From NCBI RefSeq assembly GCF_004382795.1, contig NZ_SMSG01000001.1, positions 62,001-126,000 of the forward strand: 64,000 nucleotides of DNA, written 5' to 3'. The stretch's first letter is position 1. Every line of letters starts with the position of its first letter. The notes beneath the pieces are model-generated. The model was not told the DNA's origin. It ran no database searches and was given only the letters and a program-made list of their open reading frames with translations. Positions 45,415-54,194 of the stretch are shown here, one piece after another. The translations under genes and the position numbers were made by a program. This DNA is from Cumulibacter soli. GTDB lineage: Bacteria; Actinomycetota; Actinomycetes; Mycobacteriales; Antricoccaceae.

Positions 45415-47943
45415 ATGCATTCCACGTCACTGCCCCCAACGCTTGCTGCCTCCCGAGGCCTGACCGACCGACTGATGCGCGGATTGCGGACGATCGGAGA
45501 TCGCACCGCTGTGTGCTCGGACGACCTCGCGGTCAGCGGCGATGACCTGTACCGCCGCGCAGCGCATCTCGCGGTGCGTTTGAACGAGGTAGGCGACGGG
45601 CCGGTCGCCGTGCTCTGCGACAACTCTCCACCCAGCGTCAACGCATTGCTCGGCGTACTGCTATCGGGCCGGCCTGCGGTATTGCTGGATGTGGCCCAGC
45701 CGGCCGAACGTCTGCAGCGCATCGCGGTAGATAGCGGCGCGACCACGCTCATCGGCCCGCCGCGCGCCAGCGACGAACTCGCAACCGGGCTCGCGATGAT
45801 CGACGATGAGAAGATCGCCGCAGAGGCTGACTCGACAGCAACACCAGAACTCGCCGATATAGATGCGAACGCGCCAGCGGTGATCGTCTACACCTCCGGT
45901 TCGACGGGCGCCCCGAAAGGCGTCGTGCTCAGCCATGGCACCGTTGCCAATGGCGCGCGCCTGTCGCAAGAACAGTTCGCGTTAAGCACCACCGACCGCG
46001 TCGCGCTCGTCGCCCCGTTAGCTTTCGCGCTCGGTTTGGAGGTCGCGATCATGGCGTTGTGTGCCGGCGCTGCCTTATACGTCCAGGATCCCCGGACGAC
46101 GGGAATCCACGCGCTGGCCGACGGATTGCGCTCAGCGCAGGCCACGACGCTGCACCTCACGCCGTCACTACTGCGCGCGCTGACCGACTCCACTTCGGGA
46201 CCCCTGCCGGGCGTCCGTCTGTTCACCACTGCCGGCGAACCGGCCCAAGGCGCAGACATCAACGCAGCACGGAGCGTCCTGCCGCACGCCGACTATGTCA
46301 ACTATCTAGGCTCCTCAGAAACCGGACATCTCGCGTTCCTTCGCATTCGGTCCGGTGAGCGGGTGCCCGACGGACAACTTCCCGCCGGGCACCCCGCTGA
46401 TGGCAAACTGATCCGGCTGCTCGGCGAGGATGGCACCGAAGTACCGGCCGGCACGCCCGGTGAGATCGAGATCGTCTCGCGGGACCTGGCCCTGGGTTAT
46501 TGGCGTTCGCCGCGCAAGACCGCCGAACGATTCACCGTGCTGGACTCCGGCGAGACCGTGTATCGGCCGCACGACCGTGGGGTATTCGATTCCGACGGGG
46601 CGCTGCATGTGCTGGGACGCTCGGATGATGCCCTCAAGATCGGTGGATACCTGGTCGAACCCGCCGAGGTGGAGGGAGCGCTGCGTCGCATCCCCGAGAT
46701 CGTCGAAGCGACGGTCGTAGCACATCGGACGGGCACCGACCCGGCTCGCCTCGTTGCCTACGCCGTACCGGATCCAGACCGCCGGGTTCCGTCCTCGGCA
46801 GCGATCCGGTCGCAGTTGCGCGCCACCTTACCGAGCTGGATGGCGCCAACTCACATCGTGATGCTCGCCGAGCTGCCGCGTAATGAACGCGGCAAGATCG
46901 ACCGCACCAGGCTGCCCGAGCCGCCGGAACGCAACACCCCCGGACGCGCCACGACCGGCTGGGAACAAGCAGTCGGCGTCGAGTGGGCCGCCACCCTTGG
47001 TCTGGAGTACGTCGGCCCCGAGGAGCAGTTCGTCGAACTCGGCGGTGACTCACTCGCTGTCGAAGAGATGTTGCAACGAGTCGAGGACCAACTCGGGATT
47101 CGCTTAGCGAGCGGGGATCTGACTGCCGCGCCGACGCTGCGTGAGTTCGCCGAGGTCGTCTCCAAGGCCCGTACCCAGCGGCCGCGACGCAACCGCCACA
47201 CCACCTGGGCGCGGCTCACGTCCGGTACGCGAACCGGAACGCCGGTGTTCTGCTTCGCCGGCGCGGGCGGAACCATTGGCGCGTTCACCGGGCTGGCGGG
47301 CAAGATCTCACCGCGTAGCAGTGTTATCGCGTTTCAGGTCAACGGCCTTGAGAACATCGGCATTCCGGACTGGTCCGTCGTGCGCACGGCCCGTAGATAC
47401 GTGCGCACCATCGAGACGATGTTGGCCCCGAATCAACGTGCCGTGCTCGTCGGCCATTCTCTCGGCGGGCTATTTGCGCTTGAAGTCGGCCGCCTGCTCA
47501 CTGAACGCGGCTTCCCCCGTCCCCACGTGATCATTCTCGACACCGTGTTGCCGCCGACGGCGGTGCGCGCCGCTGGCGCCACAGTCCCATCTATTCGCAT
47601 CCCTGGCGGCAAACCGCAGACCCGTCGCGAGTTATGGCGCACCCGTGGCCGCCTCCTGGGCGCGGGCCTGGTGAACTACGACCGGGCCACGCGCGACGAG
47701 GTCTTTTTCCAGCACGGCCTGCGCCTGATGGAGCACTATCGACCCAAGCCCTGGCCTGGCTCGATCGATATCGTGCTGACCAGAGAAAATATCGATGATC
47801 GTTCCTGGTGGCGCAGTATGACTACCCGCCCGGTGACGCCGATCGAGTTGAATTGCAATCACGCCGCCGTGCTTCGGTCACCGTATTTCGAAGAGATTGC
47901 CGACTTGATCAACTCCGCCGTCGACCGTGACGCAGACTCATGA
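45415..47943 (+). CDS. Stand-alone adenylation-carrier-thioesterase (A-PCP-TE) NRPS-like protein
   Basis: 842 residues without a condensation domain. Adenylation domain (1-510): IVYTSGSTGAPKG near 162, YLGSSETG near 302, YRPHDRG near 384, GRSDDALKIGGYLVEP near 402, ERGKIDR near 488. Carrier domain: VELGGDSLAVEE with the phosphopantetheine Ser546. Thioesterase (about 600-842): VGHSLGG with Ser682 and a late His in CNHAAVL. It activates one acid, loads it on the carrier and releases or couples it; the substrate cannot be read. No ribosome site precedes ATG 45415, so a leaderless mRNA is likely. Its stop overlaps the GH16 gene start. Confidence 0.88.
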   Translation: MHSTSLPPTLAASRGLTDRLMRGLRTIGDRTAVCSDDLAVSGDDLYRRAAHLAVRLNEVGDGPVAVLCDNSPPSVNALLGVLLSGRPAVLLDVAQPAERLQRIAVDSGATTLIGPPRASDELATGLAMIDDEKIAAEADSTATPELADIDANAPAVIVYTSGSTGAPKGVVLSHGTVANGARLSQEQFALSTTDRVALVAPLAFALGLEVAIMALCAGAALYVQDPRTTGIHALADGLRSAQATTLHLTPSLLRALTDSTSGPLPGVRLFTTAGEPAQGADINAARSVLPHADYVNYLGSSETGHLAFLRIRSGERVPDGQLPAGHPADGKLIRLLGEDGTEVPAGTPGEIEIVSRDLALGYWRSPRKTAERFTVLDSGETVYRPHDRGVFDSDGALHVLGRSDDALKIGGYLVEPAEVEGALRRIPEIVEATVVAHRTGTDPARLVAYAVPDPDRRVPSSAAIRSQLRATLPSWMAPTHIVMLAELPRNERGKIDRTRLPEPPERNTPGRATTGWEQAVGVEWAATLGLEYVGPEEQFVELGGDSLAVEEMLQRVEDQLGIRLASGDLTAAPTLREFAEVVSKARTQRPRRNRHTTWARLTSGTRTGTPVFCFAGAGGTIGAFTGLAGKISPRSSVIAFQVNGLENIGIPDWSVVRTARRYVRTIETMLAPNQRAVLVGHSLGGLFALEVGRLLTERGFPRPHVIILDTVLPPTAVRAAGATVPSIRIPGGKPQTRRELWRTRGRLLGAGLVNYDRATRDEVFFQHGLRLMEHYRPKPWPGSIDIVLTRENIDDRSWWRSMTTRPVTPIELNCNHAAVLRSPYFEEIADLINSAVDRDADS

Positions 47944-48776
47944 CACGACGGAGTCCCGTCTCTATCGCGATGACGATGTGCGCCGTACTGCTCGGCGCTG
48001 GGTGCACCGTTGCCGGTACCGAAGCGAGTCCGGAAGCCGAGCCCACCTGGAGCCAGGAATTCAACGGCCCGGCCGGATCGTCCCCAGACAGTGACGTCTG
48101 GATGTCGATGGATCTCGCCGGCGGGTGGGGCAATAACGAGCTGCAGGCTTACACACCGCGGCCTGAGAACGTGCGTCTCGATGGGGAGGGCAACCTGGTT
48201 ATCACCGCCCGTCAGGAGCAGTACGTCGATCCGCAAGGCAATACCGCGGAATACACCTCTGCGCGGCTGGAGACGGTCGAAGCGTTTCAGTATGGAACCT
48301 TCGAGGCCCGGATGAATGTCCCGGCAGGCCAGGGATTGTGGTCAGCGTTCTGGCTGTTAGGTAAGGGCCACTGGGACGTTGGCTGGCCAAAGGTTGGCGA
48401 GATCGACATCGTGGAGATTCTCGGCGAGGCCGATCATGCCAACAGCACCACCCACGGATTCGCCGAGGGCTCGGGACATTGGCAGAACGGCGCCGCGCAC
48501 AGCGGTGAGTACGGCGGTACCTGGCACACGTACTCCGCCACGTGGACGCCAGAGGAGATCCGGTTCTATGTCGACGGCACCGAACACCACACGGTGGCCA
48601 AGGCCGATCTCAAGCCCGGCGAGGAATGGCCGTTCGAGAATCCGCAGCACGTGATCGTCAACCTAGCTGTGGGTGGCGATTGGCCGGGCTCGCCTGATGA
48701 GAGCACGTCGTTCCCGGCCGAACTCTTGATCGACTACATCCGTATTCACGACAGCACCATCATGCAGCGCGACTGA
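47940..48776 (+). CDS. GH16 family beta-glucanase lipoprotein
   Basis: 278 residues. Lipoprotein signal with LLGAGC (lipidated Cys22), then a GH16 beta-sandwich: WGNNELQAYT near 60, YTSARLETVEAFQYG near 100 and the catalytic GEIDIVEILGE, with nucleophile Glu154 and acid/base Glu159, and a C-terminal VNLAVGGDWPGSP. This is the bacterial laminarinase-type (beta-1,3-glucanase) motif order. It hydrolyses or transglycosylates a beta-glucan outside the cell. ATG overlaps the A-PCP-TE stop (ATGA), so it shares the iron-boxed promoter. Confidence 0.92.
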   Translation: MTRRSPVSIAMTMCAVLLGAGCTVAGTEASPEAEPTWSQEFNGPAGSSPDSDVWMSMDLAGGWGNNELQAYTPRPENVRLDGEGNLVITARQEQYVDPQGNTAEYTSARLETVEAFQYGTFEARMNVPAGQGLWSAFWLLGKGHWDVGWPKVGEIDIVEILGEADHANSTTHGFAEGSGHWQNGAAHSGEYGGTWHTYSATWTPEEIRFYVDGTEHHTVAKADLKPGEEWPFENPQHVIVNLAVGGDWPGSPDESTSFPAELLIDYIRIHDSTIMQRD

Positions 48777-48866
48777 TCCGCTCATATCTCTGCGACGGGC
48801 AAACCGCAGGCCGGCTTTGTCGGGTCAAGCAGGCGAACTGAATGCACGCTCCGCTGCACCGCGTCG

Positions 48867-49370
48867 TCATTTTCGGTCTGATGCACCTGGCATCCGGAAC
48901 GTACTGAGTCTCGTGAAGATGGTCGTATGGGATCCTGCCCATGGAGTCAGGTGCGGGCACAGGTCGGATCGGACCCGGTTAATGAGCCACTGTTGGTGAG
49001 CGACTAATGCGAGCCAGTCGCCGACCAAGGTGGTGAGCGGCCACCTCTGCTGGTCGGTAATGTGATCCCGCAGTGCGTTCACATCACCGACGTCAACGAT
49101 CATTTCGCAGAGCCTGCTGGTCGCGATCTTGCTGGCCGCGTCGTCGGACCCCGGCCTGAGTATTACCTCACGACTCGATACCGTCTGTTGCCAAAGCCGC
49201 GCGAGCTGCCGACTCAATTCCCAGTCGATCTTGGACTGGGCGAACCAGATGAGCGACTCGCTGACCCGCTCGGAATAGACTGGCGAGTCCGGCAGGAGGA
49301 AGCCCGTAACTGCAGCGTTCTAGCGACCTCGCACTTCAGCCGAAACCTTAATCGTCGTCCTGGCAGCCAT
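48867..49370 (-). pseudogene. Unrecognised gene interrupted by an in-frame TAG; N terminus like an RHH antitoxin
   Basis: On the minus strand ATG 49370 opens MAARTTIKVSAEVRGR, typical of ribbon-helix-helix antitoxins, and is stopped by TAG at 49320-49322. The same frame then continues for about 150 residues (VTGFLLPDSPVYSERVSES, SLIWFAQSKIDWELSRQL and on) to 48867. The body is not recognised. Either a nonsense mutation killed one gene, or the start belonged to another gene. No other feature was found in 48777-48866 or 49371-49611. Confidence 0.45.
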
Positions 49371-49611
49371 GGCATCAGCCTTCGTTCAGTTAGACCCATA
49401 CCCCAGATTCGGACGGCAACCGTAGCCATGGACATGGCCATCGTTGCAGGTTGTGTGGATCACTGACGGGCTGCTGTGCACGAGCATTACGATGCGTGAC
49501 GCATAGTTGAAGGCGCCGTGCTAGGGCCGGGCGGTCATCGCGCGGCAGATCCTTCCGCGACCGCGGCGCACAACCCGCCTACCTTCCCACTGGCATATCA
49601 GCTGAATCGAT

Positions 49612-49923
49612 CTACGGATTCCTGAAGACATCGTGGTCGCCCACTCGTCGCCAACGGCACAGCAGTTCGTTCTCGACGGCGACCAACTCGAACGTCGCAC
49701 GCCCGTCAGGGCTCGCGAACGACCAGGTCATTTCCAGGATCCCGGGAGCAGAGCGGACTGATTTGACACGCAAAGATGCCGGCCACCCGGCGGCGGGGTC
49801 CGACGCATACGCGTCGCACGCGGGCGCGAACTTCTTCCGAACGACGTCGCGGAACGTCGCACGGTGCTCCGGCTTGAGCCGTCGATAGTCACCATCGAAC
49901 GCCGGTGTCGTCTGAAACTTCAC
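49612..49923 (-). CDS. RelE/ParE-superfamily toxin
   Basis: 103 residues: FQTTPAFDGDYRRLKPEHRATF at the start (in part), then SLRVKSVRSAPGILEMTWSFASPDGRATFELV and a final CRWRRVGDHDVFRNP, the usual strand order of RelE-type mRNA interferases. The basic C terminus is as in active members, but the catalytic set varies and cannot be confirmed. GTG start overlaps the antitoxin stop by four bases (GTGA). Together they form a type II toxin-antitoxin pair. Confidence 0.8.
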   Translation of the reverse strand: MKFQTTPAFDGDYRRLKPEHRATFRDVVRKKFAPACDAYASDPAAGWPASLRVKSVRSAPGILEMTWSFASPDGRATFELVAVENELLCRWRRVGDHDVFRNP

Positions 49924-50237
49924 TCGTCATCGAGACCGTCGAGCGCGTCCAGGTGCTCCGCGAACGCATCGGTCGACTCATGAACGACCACACGGCCAGC
50001 AGCGACATGCTCGTCGACCTCGCGCTCACGTTCTTGCCAACGCTCCGTCCAGAACCACCGTTGATCCGCGGGCACCGGCAACGCCGGTCGCAACTCAATG
50101 ACTCCGTCTTCGCGTTCGGTCATTTCCAACTGCGCACCGGGCTCGTCCAGGTGCAAACGACGACGCACGTCCACAGGCAACGCAATTGTCCCGCGTCCCT
50201 GGACACCGAGATAACGAGGTTCAGCTGAGGCAGTCAT
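49920..50237 (-). CDS. AbrB/MazE-type (SpoVT-fold) antitoxin
   Basis: 105 residues. The N-terminal swapped-hairpin DNA-binding domain is seen as YLGVQGRGTIALPVDVRRRL (about 9-28) and GAQLEMTEREDGVIELRP. An acidic C-terminal tail (EREREVDEHVAAGRVVVHE, in part) would wrap the toxin. ATG at 50237 is used; an upstream start exists but extends into unrelated sequence. It is first in the operon, as is usual for an antitoxin, and probably represses itself. Confidence 0.8.
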   Translation of the reverse strand: MTASAEPRYLGVQGRGTIALPVDVRRRLHLDEPGAQLEMTEREDGVIELRPALPVPADQRWFWTERWQEREREVDEHVAAGRVVVHESTDAFAEHLDALDGLDDE

Positions 50238-50517
50238 ACCACAGAGCATACGCCCGTCGCCCCGTAATGCGACAATACTGCTTCGCCGCAAAACGAGAAA
50301 ACCGTCGCTGTGCATCGCCTATGACGAGGGCGGCACGCAGAACGCGAGCGACGGCCTTCGATACGGATGTCGTCGGCGCGGTGCCAGCGCAGCAGTACGA
50401 ACGCCGTGTTCAATACTGTCTGCGACATCTGCGTCACTTCGTTCAATGCGTGTATGTCACCTGGTTCACGTATGGATACGTGCTACGCAACAGCCCATTC
50501 GGACGCCCGAGGTTCGT

Positions 50518-50814
50518 TTAGCTCGTGGTGACTGTCTCCGTTGGTAGCCCGCCGATGGCGGGGTGTTTCACGGTCTTGATCTGGTTGTTCACCGTGTACG
50601 TGTACGCCGTCGTATAGGTCCTGGCGAGATCACTGGCCAGGTCCGATTCGGGGATGGTGATACTCGAGCTCGTCGGCAACCCCGCGGCGTGGTGAGCCCG
50701 CTGTCGGGTCATCGACGCTGACCTCGTTACCGGCCAGGTCGTAGTCCCAAGTCCATTCATTGCCGGCAGCGTCGGTCATGGACGCGAGTTGACCGGCGGG
50801 AGCGGTCGGTGGCT
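50518..50814 (-). pseudogene. Fragment of an RHS/YD-repeat protein
   Basis: On the minus strand TAPAGQLASMTDAAGNEWTW with YDLAGNEVSVDDP (from 50814) is a textbook YD repeat. About 100 bases on, a second frame gives ARTYTTAYTYTVNNQIKTVK and GGLPTETVTTS, ending at TAA 50518. At least one frameshift or deletion separates the two. There is no start codon or signal peptide, so this is a leftover of a large RHS (polymorphic-toxin-type) gene. Confidence 0.75.
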
Positions 50815-50871
50815 AGCTCAATCGCTGTCTGAGATCACGACGGCCGGCCCCGGACACAACGTTAGGCCGTG

Positions 50872-53217
50872 TTAGCCCGGTGGAAGGGTCCAGTCGGCCG
50901 CCGGCGCCCACTCTGCTTCCGGTGATACATACCGCCACACGCGGACGTCGCCGCGTTCACCCACCAACGTCCATCCGTCGCGCTCGGCTAGTTGCGCTTC
51001 GAGGTTGGCCAGCGCGTTCGGCGCATACAGCCCCTTCAAGTCGCTGTATACCTGCATTTTGTCGCTGACGACAAAGAAGATCGGCACCCAATCGGCAGCA
51101 ATTAGTCCGGCTTCGATCGTCGCGACGTCCTGCGGTGCGGACAGATCGCTGCCGGTCAGCTCGTTGCTGTACCCAGTGGCGTCGAATGCCCAGAACCACC
51201 GCTCGCGATCGACGTACGCCGCTGTCGTTCGATCGGGCCAGGCCGGCACCGCAGACGCGATTCGTGCCTCCTGCGGCAACTCGTTCAAAAGATCCTCGGA
51301 GACTGACACCTCGGCCGCGGTCACTTGATAGGCGAACCACGGCCCGAAGTAGGCTTGCGCGCTCATTGCGACCGCGACGACGAGCCCGCCGGTGCCCAGC
51401 GCAGCCAGCGGCCACGACCGTCGCAACATCGTGGTCAGTCCCCCGGCAATCAGCACCGAACACCCGATGATCGCGTACAGATACACGCGCAGGATTGCCT
51501 CGCCGCCGTAGTTCTGCATCACCAGCAGCCCCATCGGACTAAACGCGATGACCGCCGCCGCGGCCCACGGTCGGCGCCGACGTATCCGTAGTACGACGAC
51601 GATCGCGGCGAGCAGCCACAGGCTCAACGCGGTCGCCCGCGACAGCAACGACAGCAACGCCTGCGCATCGGTCACGATTGGCCCGATATTGCTCGTGGCG
51701 TTCTCCAGCACATCACCGCCCGAGAACACCCCGTAGCTCTCGACCAGTTCGATCCGGGGTGCCACTTGCGCAACCACGATCAACGAGGCGACGAGCGGGA
51801 CCCAGATACGCGATTGCTTCATCACCAACAGCGCCCACAAGACGATCAGCACCCACACCGGCGTCAATTGGTGGCTCACGGTCATCGCAGCGAAAAGACC
51901 CAGCGCGCCCAGGCCCGCAGCCATCGACGTGCGCGCCCGCATCGCGAGCGCAAGAATCAACGGCGCGAACACAATCGCAATTGCCTGCGGTGCAAAGTAA
52001 TCCTGCCCGACCCAGTTCATCGTGACCGCGATGAATCCAGCGACCGCCTGAGTGATCGGGTCCGCACCCAATTGCCGCGCGAGGTAGGCGACGCTCATCG
52101 CAAACAGCAGGCACACCACTGGGGTGGTCCACGCCGCGATGCTCAGTACGCCGATGCCGGAGGCCGAACTCAGCCATGCGGTACCGCTGAAGAATCCCGG
52201 CCAGTCGTGGTAGATGTCGACGCCGGGGATGAGCGAGCCGTACGTCGAGATGGCGTCCGTAGCGCCAATATGCTTGTACGTCCAGGCATACCGCGGCACC
52301 TCGTCAACGACGGAACCAGCGGTACGGTACGTCAGGACCGCGAGGACGATCGCCACCCAGCAGCGCACGAACGAACCGCGGCGTACGGCGAGCACGAGTA
52401 GCAGCACCGGCAACGCCAGCGCAACGACCAATAACGGTTGGCCTGCGGTCAACAAGCCGTATGGCGACACGTCGGGGGTCACAGCGGCATTCAGGGCGAA
52501 TGCCCACACCACGACGGTCCCCGCAACGAGCGCCCACCAGGTGTAGCCGTAGCTGTCCGGTGCGCGGGCACGTTGCACTCGGCGCGCGAGTCGTTCACAG
52601 GACGGCAGAAGCACGCGACGATTGATAAGTAGCTGGATGAGCGCGGTCGCGAGCACACAAGCCTGTACCAGTCGGGTCCCCGTCAGTGGATCCCACACGC
52701 CGACCCACAGACTCAAGGCGGATCCGAGCATCAGAGCGCCCAACGAGACGGGAACCGCCAGAGTCACCATTGCACGCGCCGAGACTCGCAATGGAGCAAG
52801 CAAACTGAGCCCCGGCGCGATGAACAGGAACGCCAGCGTGAGGATTCCGCCGCCGAAAGTTAGTACTGCCAGGAACGCGGCGATCAGTGCCGCCCACGCG
52901 GACACTGCTGCTCGGCTGCTTTGACGCGATTCGTCGGCTTCCTCGACTGACCCGCCCGCGCTCTGCGGCTCAGTGTCACCGGGAGGGTCGGGCTCGGATT
53001 TGTGCTCCGAGGCAAGCTCGCCGTCGGTTCGGCCGTCACGGACGGGCGCGATCGCAATCGACTCCGCGCACGCGCCATCAGCGCTGGCCTGTGGTGCGTC
53101 ATCAGCGCTGGCTTGTGGCGCGTCGCCCGAGGAGGACGAATCGCCGGACACCAAATCGAGCTGCCCGGTGACCACACGCCCCCACAACGGCGACCGCCGC
53201 GAATGCTGAGGGCTCAT
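50872..53217 (-). CDS. Large multi-spanning membrane protein, GT-C-like
   Basis: 781 residues. About 105 residues of acidic, low-complexity N terminus (repeats of DAPQASAD) precede roughly 16-18 membrane segments and a C-terminal extracytoplasmic domain of about 150 residues. The alternation of long membrane blocks and a first extracytoplasmic loop with an acidic pair (AISTYGSLIPGVDIYHDWPG near 330, in part) resembles GT-C lipid-linked-sugar transferases and polymerases. It is last in a four-gene glycosyltransferase operon with ATGA overlap, supporting a role in glycan polymerisation or transfer. No catalytic residue is certain. Confidence 0.75.
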   Translation of the reverse strand: MSPQHSRRSPLWGRVVTGQLDLVSGDSSSSGDAPQASADDAPQASADGACAESIAIAPVRDGRTDGELASEHKSEPDPPGDTEPQSAGGSVEEADESRQSSRAAVSAWAALIAAFLAVLTFGGGILTLAFLFIAPGLSLLAPLRVSARAMVTLAVPVSLGALMLGSALSLWVGVWDPLTGTRLVQACVLATALIQLLINRRVLLPSCERLARRVQRARAPDSYGYTWWALVAGTVVVWAFALNAAVTPDVSPYGLLTAGQPLLVVALALPVLLLVLAVRRGSFVRCWVAIVLAVLTYRTAGSVVDEVPRYAWTYKHIGATDAISTYGSLIPGVDIYHDWPGFFSGTAWLSSASGIGVLSIAAWTTPVVCLLFAMSVAYLARQLGADPITQAVAGFIAVTMNWVGQDYFAPQAIAIVFAPLILALAMRARTSMAAGLGALGLFAAMTVSHQLTPVWVLIVLWALLVMKQSRIWVPLVASLIVVAQVAPRIELVESYGVFSGGDVLENATSNIGPIVTDAQALLSLLSRATALSLWLLAAIVVVLRIRRRRPWAAAAVIAFSPMGLLVMQNYGGEAILRVYLYAIIGCSVLIAGGLTTMLRRSWPLAALGTGGLVVAVAMSAQAYFGPWFAYQVTAAEVSVSEDLLNELPQEARIASAVPAWPDRTTAAYVDRERWFWAFDATGYSNELTGSDLSAPQDVATIEAGLIAADWVPIFFVVSDKMQVYSDLKGLYAPNALANLEAQLAERDGWTLVGERGDVRVWRYVSPEAEWAPAADWTLPPG

Positions 53218-54194
53218 CGGTATCTCAATACGCGCCCATACAGCGCAGGAGAGGCCTTCAGCATCCCCGCCGCCAGAGCCAATCGTCGATGACCATTCAA
53301 CGCCAGCATCGGCATATCGGACACGCGCAGCAATCTCCGAGCACGGGTGATCAGGTCTACCGCGAGCCGATCGTCGGTGGCCACTTCAGGGTCATGCCGA
53401 GCCCGCCACGCCATGTTGGCCATCGGCAACACGACACCGCCGACGCGATGAGCCCGCAGCTCGGCGTCGAGTCCGGAGCGCTCGCCCACGATGCGGCGCA
53501 CGTCGACCAGTTGGCTATCCAGATCGCCTACGTGCGGGCCGAATCGCCGCGAGACACTCCCGTCGGCCAGCGTGTAGAGATACATCGGTCGCGGACTAAA
53601 CGCCACGCGCTCGGATTCCAGCGCGATCGCTAGTACGACGGGAAAGTCTTCGTACACCCTGCCCTCGGCGAACGGCGCGGCACCGAGGGAGGTGCGCCGG
53701 AACAGTTTGTTGCACACGTAGCCCTTCGCATCGTCGGTGAGCAGTTTGCGGGCGTACGCCTGCCCAGACAGAACGAGCGGAAAGCCGACATCTTCGATGT
53801 CCTTAGCGCGTCGCCCATCGGTACTCACCCGCACGCTGCCACAGACGGCGAGATTCACGTCGTACTGCGCGAGCAGCTGGCTCAGTTCAGCAACGAAGTC
53901 AGGCTCAATCGCGTCGTCTGCGTCGACAAAGCCGACGAACTCGCCGGATGCCGCGGCGAGCCCGGAATTGCGAGCGGCAGAAACGCCGCGATTGCTTTCT
54001 TGTCTGACTTCTATGCACCGAACCCCATGCATACGAGCTTCCTGCACCGCTGCCTCGAACGCGCCGTCGCGGCCGCGATCATCAACCAGCACCAGTTCGT
54101 CGACCGGCCGGGTTTGGCGGGCGATCGAGAGGACGCATCGACGCGCCGCAGCTGTGCCCCGATACACCGGGACAATGATCGAGACGGTACTCAT
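53214..54194 (-). CDS. Glycosyltransferase family 2
   Basis: 326 residues of GT-A fold: VSIIVPVYRGT at the N terminus, LVDDRGRDG near 36, FVDADDAIEPDF (DxD-type) near 90, and the mixed-charge EDFPVVLAIALE region near 190. It overlaps both neighbours by four bases (ATGA). Acceptor and sugar are not predictable. Confidence 0.9.
   Translation of the reverse strand: MSTVSIIVPVYRGTAAARRCVLSIARQTRPVDELVLVDDRGRDGAFEAAVQEARMHGVRCIEVRQESNRGVSAARNSGLAAASGEFVGFVDADDAIEPDFVAELSQLLAQYDVNLAVCGSVRVSTDGRRAKDIEDVGFPLVLSGQAYARKLLTDDAKGYVCNKLFRRTSLGAAPFAEGRVYEDFPVVLAIALESERVAFSPRPMYLYTLADGSVSRRFGPHVGDLDSQLVDVRRIVGERSGLDAELRAHRVGGVVLPMANMAWRARHDPEVATDDRLAVDLITRARRLLRVSDMPMLALNGHRRLALAAGMLKASPALYGRVLRYR

Noticed and set aside
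49062-49466. A plus-strand frame opposite the interrupted gene
   Set aside because: It has no ribosome site or family signal and overlaps the better-supported minus-strand frame.
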